Shown: positions 25,415 to 37,112 of the stretch, in pieces
Layout of the letters: each line of letters begins with the position of its first letter
How positions within the stretch are numbered: the stretch's first letter is position 1
From: Ulva prolifera
Taxonomy: Eukaryota; Chlorophyta; Ulvophyceae; Ulvales; Ulvaceae
DNA length: 64,000 bases
Direction of reading: 5' to 3'
Assembly: GCA_023078555.1 (NCBI GenBank)
Contig: CM041197.1
Coordinates: 8,712,842 to 8,776,841, forward strand
Notes under the pieces: generated by a model
The model's input: only the letters and a program-made list of their open reading frames with translations
Databases searched by the model: none
What the model was told of the DNA's origin: nothing
Made by a program: the position numbers and the translations under genes

Positions 25415-27119
25415 CTTCGTGCGGGTTCAAAAGCCAGAAATTGCACAAAACAGCGGCAAGACAAGTAGATCAAAGGTGAACTATGATCACGAAAGCTTTT
25501 GCCAGTTGGTCATGTGCCAGCTGTGAGGTAATTGCTCACCGCGCCTCAATGTCTTTTGAACAGCAGACCGAACCGACGCCCCACCTACGTGTATTGACTG
25601 TGCCGCTTATCTCCCCTGTCATGTTGCAGACTATGAATACATCACTCAGCACTCTCGTTGGGATGAATGATCGCCATGCATGCTGACGAAGCACAACGCT
25701 GGACAGCCCTGAAGACGTTGCAAGTGTTTGCAGGTCATCGAAAAGACCACTGCTGCACATGAAAAGCATCTAATCATTTACTGTATGGTCCATGTGGCCA
25801 TCTAGACGTGCTATGCACAATTTTTGTTCAGCTCAAATTCTCAGAGGTCGCTTAGTGCCAGAGACTCACGACTCATGACCATGTCAAAGCACCAACACTG
25901 CGCCAACATGCGTTTATCGCCACACAGCCATGACTGAATGAAAGTGACATGTTCCTAACGGATCAAGAGATGCTCAGGCTGGCCCTTACACATGCACCTG
26001 TGCGGCAGAGCTACCAGTGTGCCCGACCTCAAGGCACCCCCGCCTCGAGGCGCTTGTCAATAGCATCAACAGCAGATGCGAATCCGCTTTGATCTCGTCA
26101 CGTGGAGCCCATGGACGGCCCCACCTCCGTGTTATACATCGTTGGGCTGCGTCACACAGCCCTGGCTACGATTCCTTACGTCCCTGACTCGGACCAACTG
26201 GAGCAGCCTTAAGTATGTAGTGTCCAACTGGGCCCTTGGCGCCTTGGGAAGTGTCCAACTGGGCCGCCCTTGGCGCAGGCGAGCAGCCAGGCCGAGCAGC
26301 CAGGCACAACGCTACAGGCACTCCGTTCCTTGTTAGCACCCGTCCCATCCTACAATCCATCATCTGGTACCCAATGACAACACCTCCGGCAGGAACTTGT
26401 CCCTACAGCAAAGCTCGCACAGGGCATGCAAACGTGTGCTTGCACAGCAAGTGCCACAGTACATAATCGAAAAACAGCGCACACACCCGACGCGTGCTGC
26501 TGAGGAAAGCAAGCATATGCTGTGTGGCAAGGACTGGAGGAGCAGGCAGCAGAACGGCAGCAGCGAGGCGCCAGCCTGCCTGCGCCCTACCACAGCACGC
26601 CTCTCAACACAACCTCATCAGTCACACCGCCACCCTGAGGCAATGTTTTTCACCCACAGCCCCATTCGCAAGTCGAGTCAACCCATTGTGTCCCCGCCCC
26701 CCCATCAAACCCGCCATTCCTCATCAATGCCGCAACCTCACGAACAACCCCCCGCACACAGCTCTAAACTCATACAATGTCACATAGCACGCTCAGGAGC
26801 AGGAGAGCAGGATGCTGCCCCAAACCCGGCAAGGGGCGCTGCAGCGCCAGCCTCTGCAGCATCGTCTCCCCAGAATAGTATATACAGGTGTGCGCGCAGG
26901 CCTGCAAAAAGAAAAGGCACGGCCACAGTGACGGACGCCCACAGGACGACGGGCGGCGCACACGTTATTTGATCCCCCCAGACACACGCCACACAGCTCC
27001 CCCCGTAACCCCCAGAGCCCCTGCCGCAGCCCACATCACCCCGGGTCTGTACTTCAGTCCAATACCTCATGCAGCCCGCCCTCCCGGGGGCACTCACCCC
27101 GCCTCCACATCTGCGCCAG
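25415..27119. other. Region between two minus-strand genes, no supported gene
   Basis: This should contain the RabGGTase promoter and the 3' UTR of the kinase gene. A 191-codon plus-strand frame at 26397-26972 is low-complexity (Ser/Pro/His/Gln) and antisense to the presumed kinase 3' UTR. At 26219-26310 there is a short imperfect duplication (GTGTCCAACTGGGC and CGAGCAGCCAGGC each twice). Confidence 0.4.
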
Positions 27120-29316
27120 CTACGCATTAGCTGCCACCGGCCTGTGCTGCCATGGCGGTGCAACGTCCAGCTGGCGGCCCTCGCAGCCGTACCAGGCGCC
27201 GCACGCCGGTCTTGAGAATGGCGACGGGCCCAGCAGGGATTTTGCTTCATGGGCGTCCCAGCAATTTAGGCGCTCGGCGGCGAGGTCCGGGCTCGTGAGG
27301 GTGCTGCTGGCAACGGACGGCGCCTCGGTGGCCGTGGTGGCTGTGCCGCAGCTCAAGGCCTCGACCCGGGACACGAGGGGCTGCTGCTGTGTCTCCTCAA
27401 CTGAGAGCTGCGGCGACTGGGAGCCCGGCCGCAAGCGCGTCATTCGCACATGGCGCAGCGGCGGCGGCGGGAGGACGTCGCCGGCATACGCCGGGCCGCC
27501 CCCGGCCACGGAGCACTGCGTCATGCACGCGTGAGGCGCCACGCGACATTCACCGCCACCTGCATGCAGAGAAAGGCATGCGCGGGGCTGTGTAGGCGCT
27601 GTGGCAGCTGAGGTGGGCGGCCACAGGAACAGAGCAGCACAGCCGTGACGTTGGCGCACCTGTGCTCGCGGTGGGTGAGGACACCGCCGTGTGCTGCGCC
27701 GTGTGCTGCGCCCGCAATCGCCGGTCGTGCTGCAAGACCGGCGGCTGCTTCCTGCCCAGCTCGTGTGATGCGGAGGGCACCTCAGCCACAGCCTTTCGAG
27801 GGAGCGCGATCGCGCACTTGGCCGACAAGCCTGCAGCAGCCCAACCCTCCCGCGTCAGCGCGGAGCTGTGTACATGTCAATGGTGAATGCAGCCCAAGCG
27901 TAGAGTGTGACACGCCGCGGTCAGCGCCTCGGCCTAGCTCGCGGGATCATGATGTGCTCAAGTGGTCGGCGTGGTTGTAAACACCAACTGACGGCATGCA
28001 TGCACATGGCTGAAGGCCTGCAGCGCGCCCCCACGCACAGCACAAGTTGGAGCAGGGTCTCGGTGCGTACCCGTGCCTCGGCACCCCCGGGCTGCCTGGT
28101 CATCGCAGCCCATGACTGGAAGAGGCAGGTCCACGGCGACGCACAGCCGCACCACACGTGAGGCACGCCCGCCCTCAGTCTCGCGGCCGCCGCATCCTCG
28201 CGCCGGCGTCAACGGGGCCGGGGGAGAACTCCCCACCCGCGGCCGCTGCGACTCCAAGACCTGGGTTGGCGCATCATCCGCCGCCGCAGCCGCCGCGGCC
28301 GTATCGATTGGCAAACGCTGCGGCGGCGCGATGGCCTCTGCGGCTTGTTTTTTAGGGCCGCTGTTTGCCGCGTGCTGCGCGCGCTGCAGGGCGTCTTGCT
28401 GGAGGAAGTAGAGGTCGGCGCGGGTGATGCCGGGGGGCACGGCGGCGCCGGCCGCGAGCTTGGCGGCCGCGGCTGTAATGGCGCGTTGCAACGCCGCAGC
28501 AGAGCGCATCGTGGCGGGGCGTGCGGCGAGGCCGTCACAGAGTGCCGCCGCGAAGGCATCGTCGAGGAAGATGGCTAGCAGCGGCTCGAGCTCTGCAGCA
28601 GCGGAGAGGTCGGAGATCTCCTGGGCCCTCCAGCCGGTGAGGAGCTGAATGAGGATGACAGTCACAGAGAAGACGTCGAAGTGGGCGTCTGTAGCGATGG
28701 CTGCTGCAGATGCGTGGGGGAGCGGGTCGAGCGGGAGGGCTTGCACTGCCGCCGGTCGGTACCCGTCTGTGCCCATGCGATTAATTATTGGCGTGCCGAA
28801 CGGCGCCGCAAGGCCGAGGTCCGCGATGACGAGGCGCTTCAGGGCCGTGTCGTGGAAGAGGATGTTCTCTGGCTTGAGGTCCCGGTGGGCAAGGCCGTTG
28901 CTGTGCATGTGGAGCAGGGGCGTGAGGATGTCTGAGACGATGGACAGAGCCACTGCGACTGGCATGATGGTGGCTTCTGCAGATGGCGCCTGCGCCCAGG
29001 ACTGTATGCAGCCTTTGAGCGTGCCTCCTTGGCAGACTGGGAACGATAGAACTGCTGCCTCCTTGGTGGTGTGGGCGGCGAGGGCTGCATAAGGGCGCAG
29101 GATGCCAGGATGAGGTGGCAGGCGCTGACTGTTGCAGTACTCATCGTACAGCAGCCTCTTGGCGATGGCAGTGTTTTTTGCGATCTTATGAGCGGCTTCG
29201 GGCATGCAGAATCGGGACGCTCCTCGAAATACCTGCACACAGCTCCCGTGTTGATGCTGCCCACGCCGAGACCCCAAGAGCGCCATACATGCCAGAAGCA
29301 TCCCGAAGCGTGTCAT
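27120..29316 (-). CDS. Protein kinase with disordered C-terminal tail
   Basis: Minus-strand exons: 29316-28158, 27830-27660, 27559-27120 (TAG). The catalytic core reads AHKIAKN (candidate beta-3 Lys), HRDLKPENILF (catalytic loop), VIADLGLA (Mg-binding Asp, DLG instead of DFG) and GTDGYRPA (activation-segment end). FDVFSVTVILIQLLTG matches subdomain IX. The ATP glycine loop (LGVGSINTGAVC) is visible but in a different frame from the rest, upstream of AHKIAKN, so there is a one-base frame problem near 29210 or an unrecognised small intron or upstream exon. After the kinase domain come Ala-rich and Ser/Pro/Gln-rich segments without a recognised domain. All key catalytic residues are present, so an active Ser/Thr kinase is expected. 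The subfamily is not recognisable. Confidence 0.75.
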
Positions 29317-31584
29317 CTAAAGCGTTGTATCTGTGGATGGCGACATGGATACTCCCGTGCAGTTTACCCAGTGCGGATGCGCATGTCCTGTTGCGCGGTA
29401 AAGCGTGGGCTGACAACCAGCCTTGTGTGCTGTGGCAGGCCAATTGTGGCTGGACATTGATACAAAGCGCCTGCAACACATATTGAGCGTGTCAAACAAC
29501 GAAGCGATGCCCAACGTGCGATTGGCGACTGATGTACCAGGCCTACTAATTCGGTTCAGCAACACCTCAATACCCGATTGTGACGCGAGTGCGGAGGTGA
29601 TGCAGCCTCAATCAGCAGCCAGGATTTAACATCAGCCAGCGTGAATGTTATCGCGGCCAGGACGCCATCAAAGCGTCGCGTGCGCGGGCGTCGATAGCAA
29701 ATGAGAAATACAGCTAGCAGCATGGAGGGCTGCAGCCACGGCAGATCGTGAAGGCACCCATCCAGAACGCCGAACCGCTGATGGTGCGAAACACTGTGGG
29801 CTCATGTTGCGTGCAATGCCTGTACGCATCGATGCTACATGCGGGAGATCTCGCACCCACGCACAGGCGCCCTCGCCCAGGATGTCTTGTTGAACATCGC
29901 CCACGAAGGCCTCGACAGCATTTGCATCAAGCATCCAAATCATATCGTAGGCGTCCTCTTGGTTATGGCCGTAAAAATCTGAAAGGCTATGGGTGCCTGC
30001 TGCACACTAGTGAACAGCAGCTGCTGAAGCATCAACTTTCGCAGCTAGCTGTAGAGCCCTGAAGCCACAGCAACTACATGTGAACCTGGCAAATCTGTTT
30101 ATGTAGGTCAGTCTCATACGCGATCTGGTCCCTTGCAGTCTCCAGAAGTTCGTGCAAAGTCGAGCTGGTTGGTTCTTGATGCCAATCGCAAGCAATGTGG
30201 TGACAAGGGTCGCCATGCGTCATGACTCGACAGCGACTTGTGGCCAGCTGAGTCCACATGGCGCAGAAATTTTGCGCATGCGCAAGGCATGAGTCACACC
30301 CAGTGGGCAATTGTTAACGGGGGCACAGAGGTATGGCAAGCCGTCAGTCATGAAGCAGCGGATCACAAACACTGCCCGGAGCATGTAGCGACGGGTACCG
30401 GTTTAGTCACAAGCTTTCTAAGGTGACCACATGTAAAGTGTCTCGAGATAAAGTGAATCTGAATGGTGCTACTCCACTCCCAACATCATGATGCGGTGCC
30501 ATTCGCATCCTGCAGCCCAGATGCAAGTGTACATAGTTCCAAGGTATGAATGCGGAAATGCACGCGAAAGGCCCAGCTGTTTTGGCCAGCTTTCAGCCTG
30601 AGGCAGACGTCTGACCACCGAGAGCTCTCCCACATCTGCTACATTGATTGGTCAATTGAACCCACATGATCAACAACGATCCGCACTGGCAGGCAGTGCA
30701 AGCGTAGCATCGATTCTCACGATGATGCTCTATGGAGTAGCTACAAACAACCCAATCAAGTTTTTTTTGCATGAGCCTGCAGGCATGCCACGATCCACCC
30801 CTGCCCCACAGTGTCCTAGCTACAGCGTTGAGAATGCTGACGTCTGCCCAGTGCCGAAGGCCCTAGGCTGCCAGCAGGGAGAGCGCCCCACACTGCTGCA
30901 ACCCCCTGTGTAAAAGTAAAATAAATGTGTAGGACTGGTGCACCCTCTCATGCGCAGTCCAGCATGCGTGGATGTCAACACGGTCTGGTTTCAAGGCAGT
31001 TGGGCTGCAACATACCATGCATAGCCAGGCCTCCACACGCCAGCTACAGTCCATTGCCGCTACATGTGTTTTGAATCTGCCAGTTTGCCCTCCCTAGTGG
31101 AAATCGCAGCATCACATCCAAGAGCGCTGCCAACCTCCGCACTGCTATTTCAAGCACTGACACATCAAAAGTCGACGCCACATGATTCTCTCCCCCACAC
31201 CCCTCAACAAAGCCTGCATCTTGTATACATTCGTATGTACAAGCCAGTGATGCCCCAACGCGGGTATACACAGGCCAGCAGGCTACTCCCCGGAACACAA
31301 CCTAGAGTCATGCGCTTCATGTCTGCACAGCACACATGGCACACCCAGCCGCTCAACAGGCCGTCACCGCCACAGCACCATACATGCTGCTCTACTTATT
31401 TCATGAAGCTGGTCTGATAAAACGAATTCATGCAGCATCTCACAAAATTCCCGCCCTGTAGACACTGAGAGCAGAGGGGTCTCCACAAAAGCACGTCCAC
31501 AAATGCCCGCATCCTTCTTTAGTACCCTGGGCAGCATATAGCAATTGCACATGCCCGGACGCTTCAACGCAGCGCTGCGGTGGC
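29317..31584. other. Intergenic region, no supported gene
   Basis: More than 2 kb with only short open frames of mixed composition and no splice structure tied to a protein motif. It should hold the kinase promoter at one end and the 3' UTR of the hydrolase gene at the other. Confidence 0.4.
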
Positions 31585-33608
31585 CTATGCCTCATCAAGC
31601 CACCCCAGCCACCGGAGCATAAGATCCGGCGAGTCCCCAAACATGTCAGCGACGTACTCCGGCGCCGACGGCGGGGCCGGCGGCGCCACGCCCGGGCACA
31701 GCATCACCCGCACCGCCGCGACCGCCAGCGCCGCCACGATGTCCACCTGCTCTTGCCGCGGCCGCGTCGAGCGCTCCGCGACCACACGCATCGCGCGGGG
31801 CGGCGCAGCCGCGGCTGCGGGCGGCGGCTCGCCCCCGGCGAGCGGGTTGCCGCGCAGCGCGTCGTCGACGATGCTGATGTGGTCCATATCGTTGAGGATG
31901 AGGTAGGCGTCGCGGGGGTTGAAGGCGTCCTCGACGACGACCGGGCCGCCGTCGATGTCGGCGAGCTCGAGGTCGCCGTTGGCGACGAGGAAGACGGTGT
32001 CATTGCGGGGCGGCGCGTGACGGGCGTATTCGTCGATTGCAAACTGCGGTTCACTGAGGCCGTAGCAGAAGGCACCCTTGATCTGGGGTAGGTACGGCAG
32101 GGCGGGAAGCTGGGGGGTAAACTCGAGGGTGAGGGGCCCGACGGGAATGACGTTTGCGGGCTGGTGGAGGTACAGCATTGCCTTGGCCTGCAGGCAGGAG
32201 GCTCTTGATGTGCACGGCTGCAGCCAGTGTTTGGCGCACATGAGTTGGATGAGTGCTTGCGGCGTTTCTGGGGAGTCCAGGTGTAGTGTACAGTTCATAA
32301 ATTAAGATTTATCATGTGTGTCAGCACATTTGGGGTAGAGATGCTGTGTACAGATGTTGTGCAACATTACAGTGTGCACACTTTTGTCTACACACTGAAG
32401 TCTGCAAGAAGGTACAGGAACCTGTGCCAAGGATAAGGACTTGACTCATGGGCTGGCATTTGAATGGCACGTGAAAGGTGTAAACAGCTATTAAAAGCAA
32501 CGTATGGAGCCCTGACACAATGCTGTCATGAATAGCCGGGTGCTCTTGTGTTTTCCTGGAAGCCTGTCCATCAACGTCACAAGGTTGCAGGCTGGGAGGA
32601 CGCACTGCTCTGGCTCCCAGGGCGTGGCCCAGCAAAGCTACTGAGTCCTGATTCGGAGTTTCGCATGGCAGAATCTGAGCGCTGCCAGACGCATACTCGT
32701 CCGCAATCCACCGCAACGCTAGCGGGATCACCGAAGCCGGGATGAGGTTCACGTCAGTGAAATTTGAAAAGTGAATTCGGGGATCGTCAGGTACCATGAC
32801 GTCAACGAGCTGCTCCATGACGATTACGAAGTATCCACTTCTTGCCAGGGCCTCAGAAATCTTTGAATAGTTGTCCATGGGCCGCGCTGCGCCAGGCAGG
32901 ACAACGACGATGGGTGCACCTGCGTCCTCTGGCTTGCGCATCCCGCCATGCTGCAACAAGGCATTGGATGTCACCATTTCGATGGCACGAATCCATGTTC
33001 ACGGACCTCCATGACGACGAGTCGGGCATCTACCCGCGAAACACGCGTGCAGACGTATGTCAGATTCAAACCGACCCAGCCTGAAAGCAACAACAATCGG
33101 CGCACAAAGTGCGCAAGCATGGATTTATCCTGCACCAGTTCAGTGTTTTTCAATCCAGGATCATTCGTATGCTTCCCGAGGGAATCACAGCTGAGCCGCT
33201 GCTCAATTCGTTCAATTCGCTGGCTCGGCTACTCCGGCAATCTCGCTACGCAGATGTAACTTGAAGATCTTGGGCAACAGTCCCACAATCATAGGAATTC
33301 TGCATCCTGCTGCGCTGTGCTGGAGAGGTGCACGCAAAGCTTGTGCTGCGGAGTTATCTCGGAGCTACCGCGGAGCGCGAAGTGCAGCCGATGGCCAAAA
33401 GCAGCGGCTTGCGCACCTCACATGTCTCTGGTGGATCCGGTGTACAATAAATTGTGGCCGCGGTGTCAAGCCCAGTCTCCACATCTTGACCCAACTCGAC
33501 GACGGTCGACAGTACAGGTTCAAGCTCTCCGTAGCCACCGTAGCTTGCACGTGCACTCCTCAAACTCACAAGCAGAGCAGCGAGCAAGGTTCGCACAGAC
33601 ATTGACAA
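31585..33608 (-). CDS. Secreted or plastid chlorophyllase-like alpha/beta-hydrolase, nucleophile Ser replaced by Ala
   Basis: Minus-strand exons: 33608-33417, 32950-32606, 32187-31585 (TAG); one more small exon between the first two is likely. Exon 1 begins MSMSVRTLLAALLVSLRSARA, a clear signal peptide. Exon 2 gives IVVVLPGAARPMDNYSKI (the strand and oxyanion loop, normally xxHG) and LARSGYFVIVMEQLVD, then VALLGHALGARA. The last is the nucleophile elbow, normally GHSxGG; here the Ser position is an Ala codon at 32621-32623. Exon 3 gives ANGDLELADIDGG and LILNDMDHISIVDD, which fits the acid and catalytic His regions of the chlorophyllase/dienelactone-hydrolase type. With no Ser it should not hydrolyse esters by the usual mechanism. 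It may bind a pigment or lipid ligand or be a decaying gene, though the rest of the fold is intact. Confidence 0.65.
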
Positions 33609-35083
33609 TAAGTCTCTTGTTGAATGCGTCGGAGCTCTACACTAGCCTTCAGGTCTGCCGGAACCAGTCAACACAGAGCACCATTCGACCTGGCTGTTGC
33701 GAGCCTCACCAGCATGTTCGTCCTTGTGAGTCCATACATCAAGGTCGCCAGCTGCATGTGTCACACGTGTCGTACTTGGCTCAAATTCGCTCATGCTGCA
33801 CTTACAGATTTAGGCTTGCGGCGAAATTGCTTCAGTTGCCGCGCGACACCATGCCACTCGCAGCCGCGGCATGGTGCGCCACGTCGCGTTTGGGCAAAAG
33901 CACGACAGCGCGTGCCAATCATGCGAAGCGTGTGTGCCGGACAAACATCGTTGGAGCACCTGATTTGCGATATGTAACACACATACATGTGCGCACACCG
34001 GCACACCTATCAGACCTAGGGCTCTAGATCTTCCAGCAGCTGCAGCGTTCAACTCGGTCTGCATGCAATGCATTGGCAATTGCAGTGTGGGGTTCAACGG
34101 TACATCGGTACATGCCGCATGCTTCTCCCTCGATCGTGGCTGGATTCAGTTCGACAGTTACCACTGTACTGCATGCAGCTGCGCCTCGTGCAGAAAATGT
34201 TCGTAGCAGTTCACATCGAATGAATTACCCACCTCCGCGGAGCTCCGGTAGCACAGCCTCGCAAGTCCTCGGCAGGAGAACGAGATTCCGGCGATTGCGC
34301 AGTTCCCCTGTGTAGACTCCCTTTCGAGCAAACGTGGCTAGCTTGCGAACGTGGTGTGGCTTTTGCGGCTGACACCCGTTTGATTCGATTCGGAAGTTGC
34401 ACTGTTTATCGATTTTAACTTGCAAGCCGAGGGTAGTTTATCTATAATACATCCGTTGCCCATGCAGCTGCGCGCAATGTGAAACACTCAATTCACGTCA
34501 ATCACTTTTAAGTGTACACAGCAGCTTCAGAGCGCAATCTGCACACAACATTAACTCGAGAAGGACATCAGCAACAGCCAGCACAGTCTGCACAGAAGAT
34601 TCGTTTTGATGAGACTCACAGTGCCCAATGGTCACCAGGCAGCTCCTGTCAGCCGTCCGGAGAATTCACTGGGGTCAGTGGGATCAGTGAGTCGTGCTCG
34701 GGGTAGCCTTTGTGTGCAATAGGGAGGGCTGGAGAGGGCAGGGGCTAGTGTGATAGTCTGCGGAGTTGCAGGATGCAGGCTGGGGTCTCATGGGTTGGGG
34801 GGGAGGGGGGGGGGGGGGGGGGGAGGTGACTGCATGCTGGAGGGCTTGCTGCAGGGCTTACTGGGCGGATGACAGTTACAGGAGCTCGGCCATTGCCGGT
34901 GAATTGCGACCAGAAGCGGTGACACGAAAATCTGCACACTGAGCTCATACAGCACACTCAAAAGCCGAACCCCAAGCAGAAGGGAGGTTTTTGTTGCAAC
35001 CATGGTAGGCTATGCAGGATTGGCTGGGTTGACTTGGGATGTGTCTAGAGGCAGTGCTGATGTGCTAGGGTCATACATATGCT
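33609..35083. other. Intergenic region with G-tract, no supported gene
   Basis: Short open frames only; a 236-codon plus-strand frame at 33317-34027 overlaps the hydrolase first exon antisense and has no motif. A G-rich tract at 34797-34826 contains a long run of G broken once by A. The 5' end of the retroelement may lie in the last few hundred bases, but no boundary was found. Confidence 0.4.
34797..34826 (+). repeat. G-rich homopolymer tract
   Basis: A nearly pure G tract interrupted by single A residues. Such tracts can form G-quadruplexes and often stall polymerases. No gene overlaps it. Confidence 0.85.
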
Positions 35084-36990
35084 GTGCCATGTCTGCGGTG
35101 CCACCTGCTTCTCCATCAGTGTCGATGTTGCGCATCAGTGCATCAGAAAAGCGATGAAGGGCATGCACACACTGGCAGGCAGATCCGCTGCGCTGGCCTC
35201 CACGACGAGCGCGCGGGGGAGGCTATCCGGCGGTACATCAACCTCATCCTTGCAGGGCGGATTCCCCACTCAGAGACCCTGCTCGCGTCCCGCCTGATTG
35301 CGCTTGAAAAGCCGTCGGGGGCCCCGCGGCCTATCGCGATTGGCGAGATCTTCATTCGACTGGCCAGCATCTGCGCCCTGGCATGTGTGCCGGACGCCGG
35401 CGCTCTGCTGGCCCCCCTTCAGATCGGCGTCGGCATCCAAGGTGGCGCCGAAATCCCTAGGCATGCCCTGCGGCCAGATTTCGCTGACCCTGCCACGGTC
35501 ACGGTTTCCACAGACCTCCAGAATGCCTTCAATGAGATGTCCCGGGAGACGATGAGGACGCAGCTTGCAGAGACTCTGCCACAGCTCCTGCCGTACTTCC
35601 ACACGGTGTACGGGCGGGGCAGCCCGCTGGTCGCCGTGCGACCGGACGGCACCACAGCGGAGCTGCGCAGCGAATCGGGGGTGAGACAGGGCGACCCCCT
35701 GGGCCCGCTCCTATTCGCGCTCGCCTACCTCCCCACCCTGAAGGAAGCACAGGGGCTTGCCCCCAATTCCCTGGCCCTGGTCACGTCGTGCCACGATGAT
35801 ACGTATGTGCAGGGCGACGCGGAGAGCGTCGTGGCGGCTGCGAATGCCATCCTCTCGCGGCACAAGTGCAACCGCGCAAAAACAGTCGTGTACTGCGCAG
35901 ACCCTGAGAAGGCGCGCCATGTGGCGGCGCAGCTGCGGGCCTCGGTGGCCCCGGAGGGGCTCCTTGTGTGCGGAACCCCGCTTGGCACACAGGCATTCGT
36001 CGACGCCCACGTGCGGCAGCGCTGCCAGCGGACTGTGGAGCTCATCGACAAGCTCGTGGGACTGCCGCTGCAGTCCCAGTCGAAGTGGGCGGTCCTGTTC
36101 CACTGCCTGCAGAATCGGGAGGCGCATCTCCTCCGGAACACGCCGTGGACTGCACTCCGGGAACACCTGCCAGCTGTAGAAGAGGCTACGCTGCGTGGCC
36201 TTTGCAGCATTATCGGTGTGTCTGATTTGACCCCGGCACAGGCCGAGCAGGCCATCCTGCCTCACCGCCACGGCGGAATGGGGCTCCGGCACTACTGCGA
36301 GGACGTCGCGGATGCGGCGCGCATGTCATCCGCCGCGCTGGCTCAATGCGCCCTCGCCGACGGTGTCGAGCGCGGCCTGCCGTTCCGGGGCTGCGCAGCC
36401 GTCGAGATGCAGCAAGTGCTCGACAGACTCCGTCTGACATGGAGTGTCTCCATCCCAGATATCGCCAACAGTCCCGCAGGCGCAGCGAACTGGGCAGTTG
36501 ACGAATCGGCAAAGGTGCGGCTGACCCAACTGCAGCGCGCGCTCGCCCGGGCAGAGGCTGACGGGCGCAAAGCTGCGGTCTTCCAGGCGCTGCGCGTGGC
36601 CACGAACGGCCGCTCCGCCCAGATTGCAGCAAGGGCTCGAGCGTCGAGAGCCCGCCTGCGCAGCTGCATGGGCGCCATCGCGTCGGCGTGGCTCATGGCG
36701 CTCCCGGGCCCCGTCACGGGCCTGTCCGACATGGAGTTCGGAGTCTGCGCCCGCTTGAGGTTGGGCGAGGCCCTGCTGCCTACCCTGAGCGACGACGGTG
36801 ATTGCCCCTGTGGCTGCAGCGGGGAGTCCGGCACCCACTCACTGGTCTGTAAGTCGCTGTGGGGGACTGTGATCGCCCGCCACAACCTGCTCGTGGAGGC
36901 GTGGCGCCGCGTCATCGCGCGCAGCGGCATCGCCTCCGCGGTGGAACCGCACCTGAGCAGACTCCCGCAGGGCCTCGGCCGTGGCCTCCC
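35084..36990 (+). CDS. Reverse transcriptase with C-terminal zinc motif (non-LTR type)
   Basis: The frame has no stop until 37411, but family resemblance ends near 36990. RT motifs in order: GAPRPIAIGE (motif 2 region, near 35320), TDLQNAFNEMS (motif A, catalytic Asp near 35513), SGVRQGDPLGPLLFAL (motif B, near 35675-35720) and CHDDTYVQG (motif C, near 35790-35815). Motif C has DD preceded by H where most RTs have YADD or FADD. After a thumb and connector region comes CPCGCSGESGTHSLVC (near 36805-36852), a zinc-binding pattern, then IARHNLLVEAWRRVI, the RHN motif that precedes the endonuclease in this class. Beyond 36990 the frame reads a Pro/Arg/Ser-rich low-complexity stretch. No upstream ORF or start codon is convincing. 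Confidence 0.85.
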
Positions 36991-37112
36991 CGCACGCCCG
37001 GCAGCAACCCGCACGTCACCATCCACCACACCCTCACCGGTGAGGGCCCGCTCAGGCCTCGGCCGCGCCCTCAACCTCTCATGGCGCCCAGGCTCTGCCC
37101 TCCATCTTCCCT

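Noticed and set aside
26397-26972. 191-codon plus-strand frame
   Set aside because: Low-complexity Ser/Pro/His/Gln composition, and it lies antisense to the expected 3' UTR of the kinase gene.
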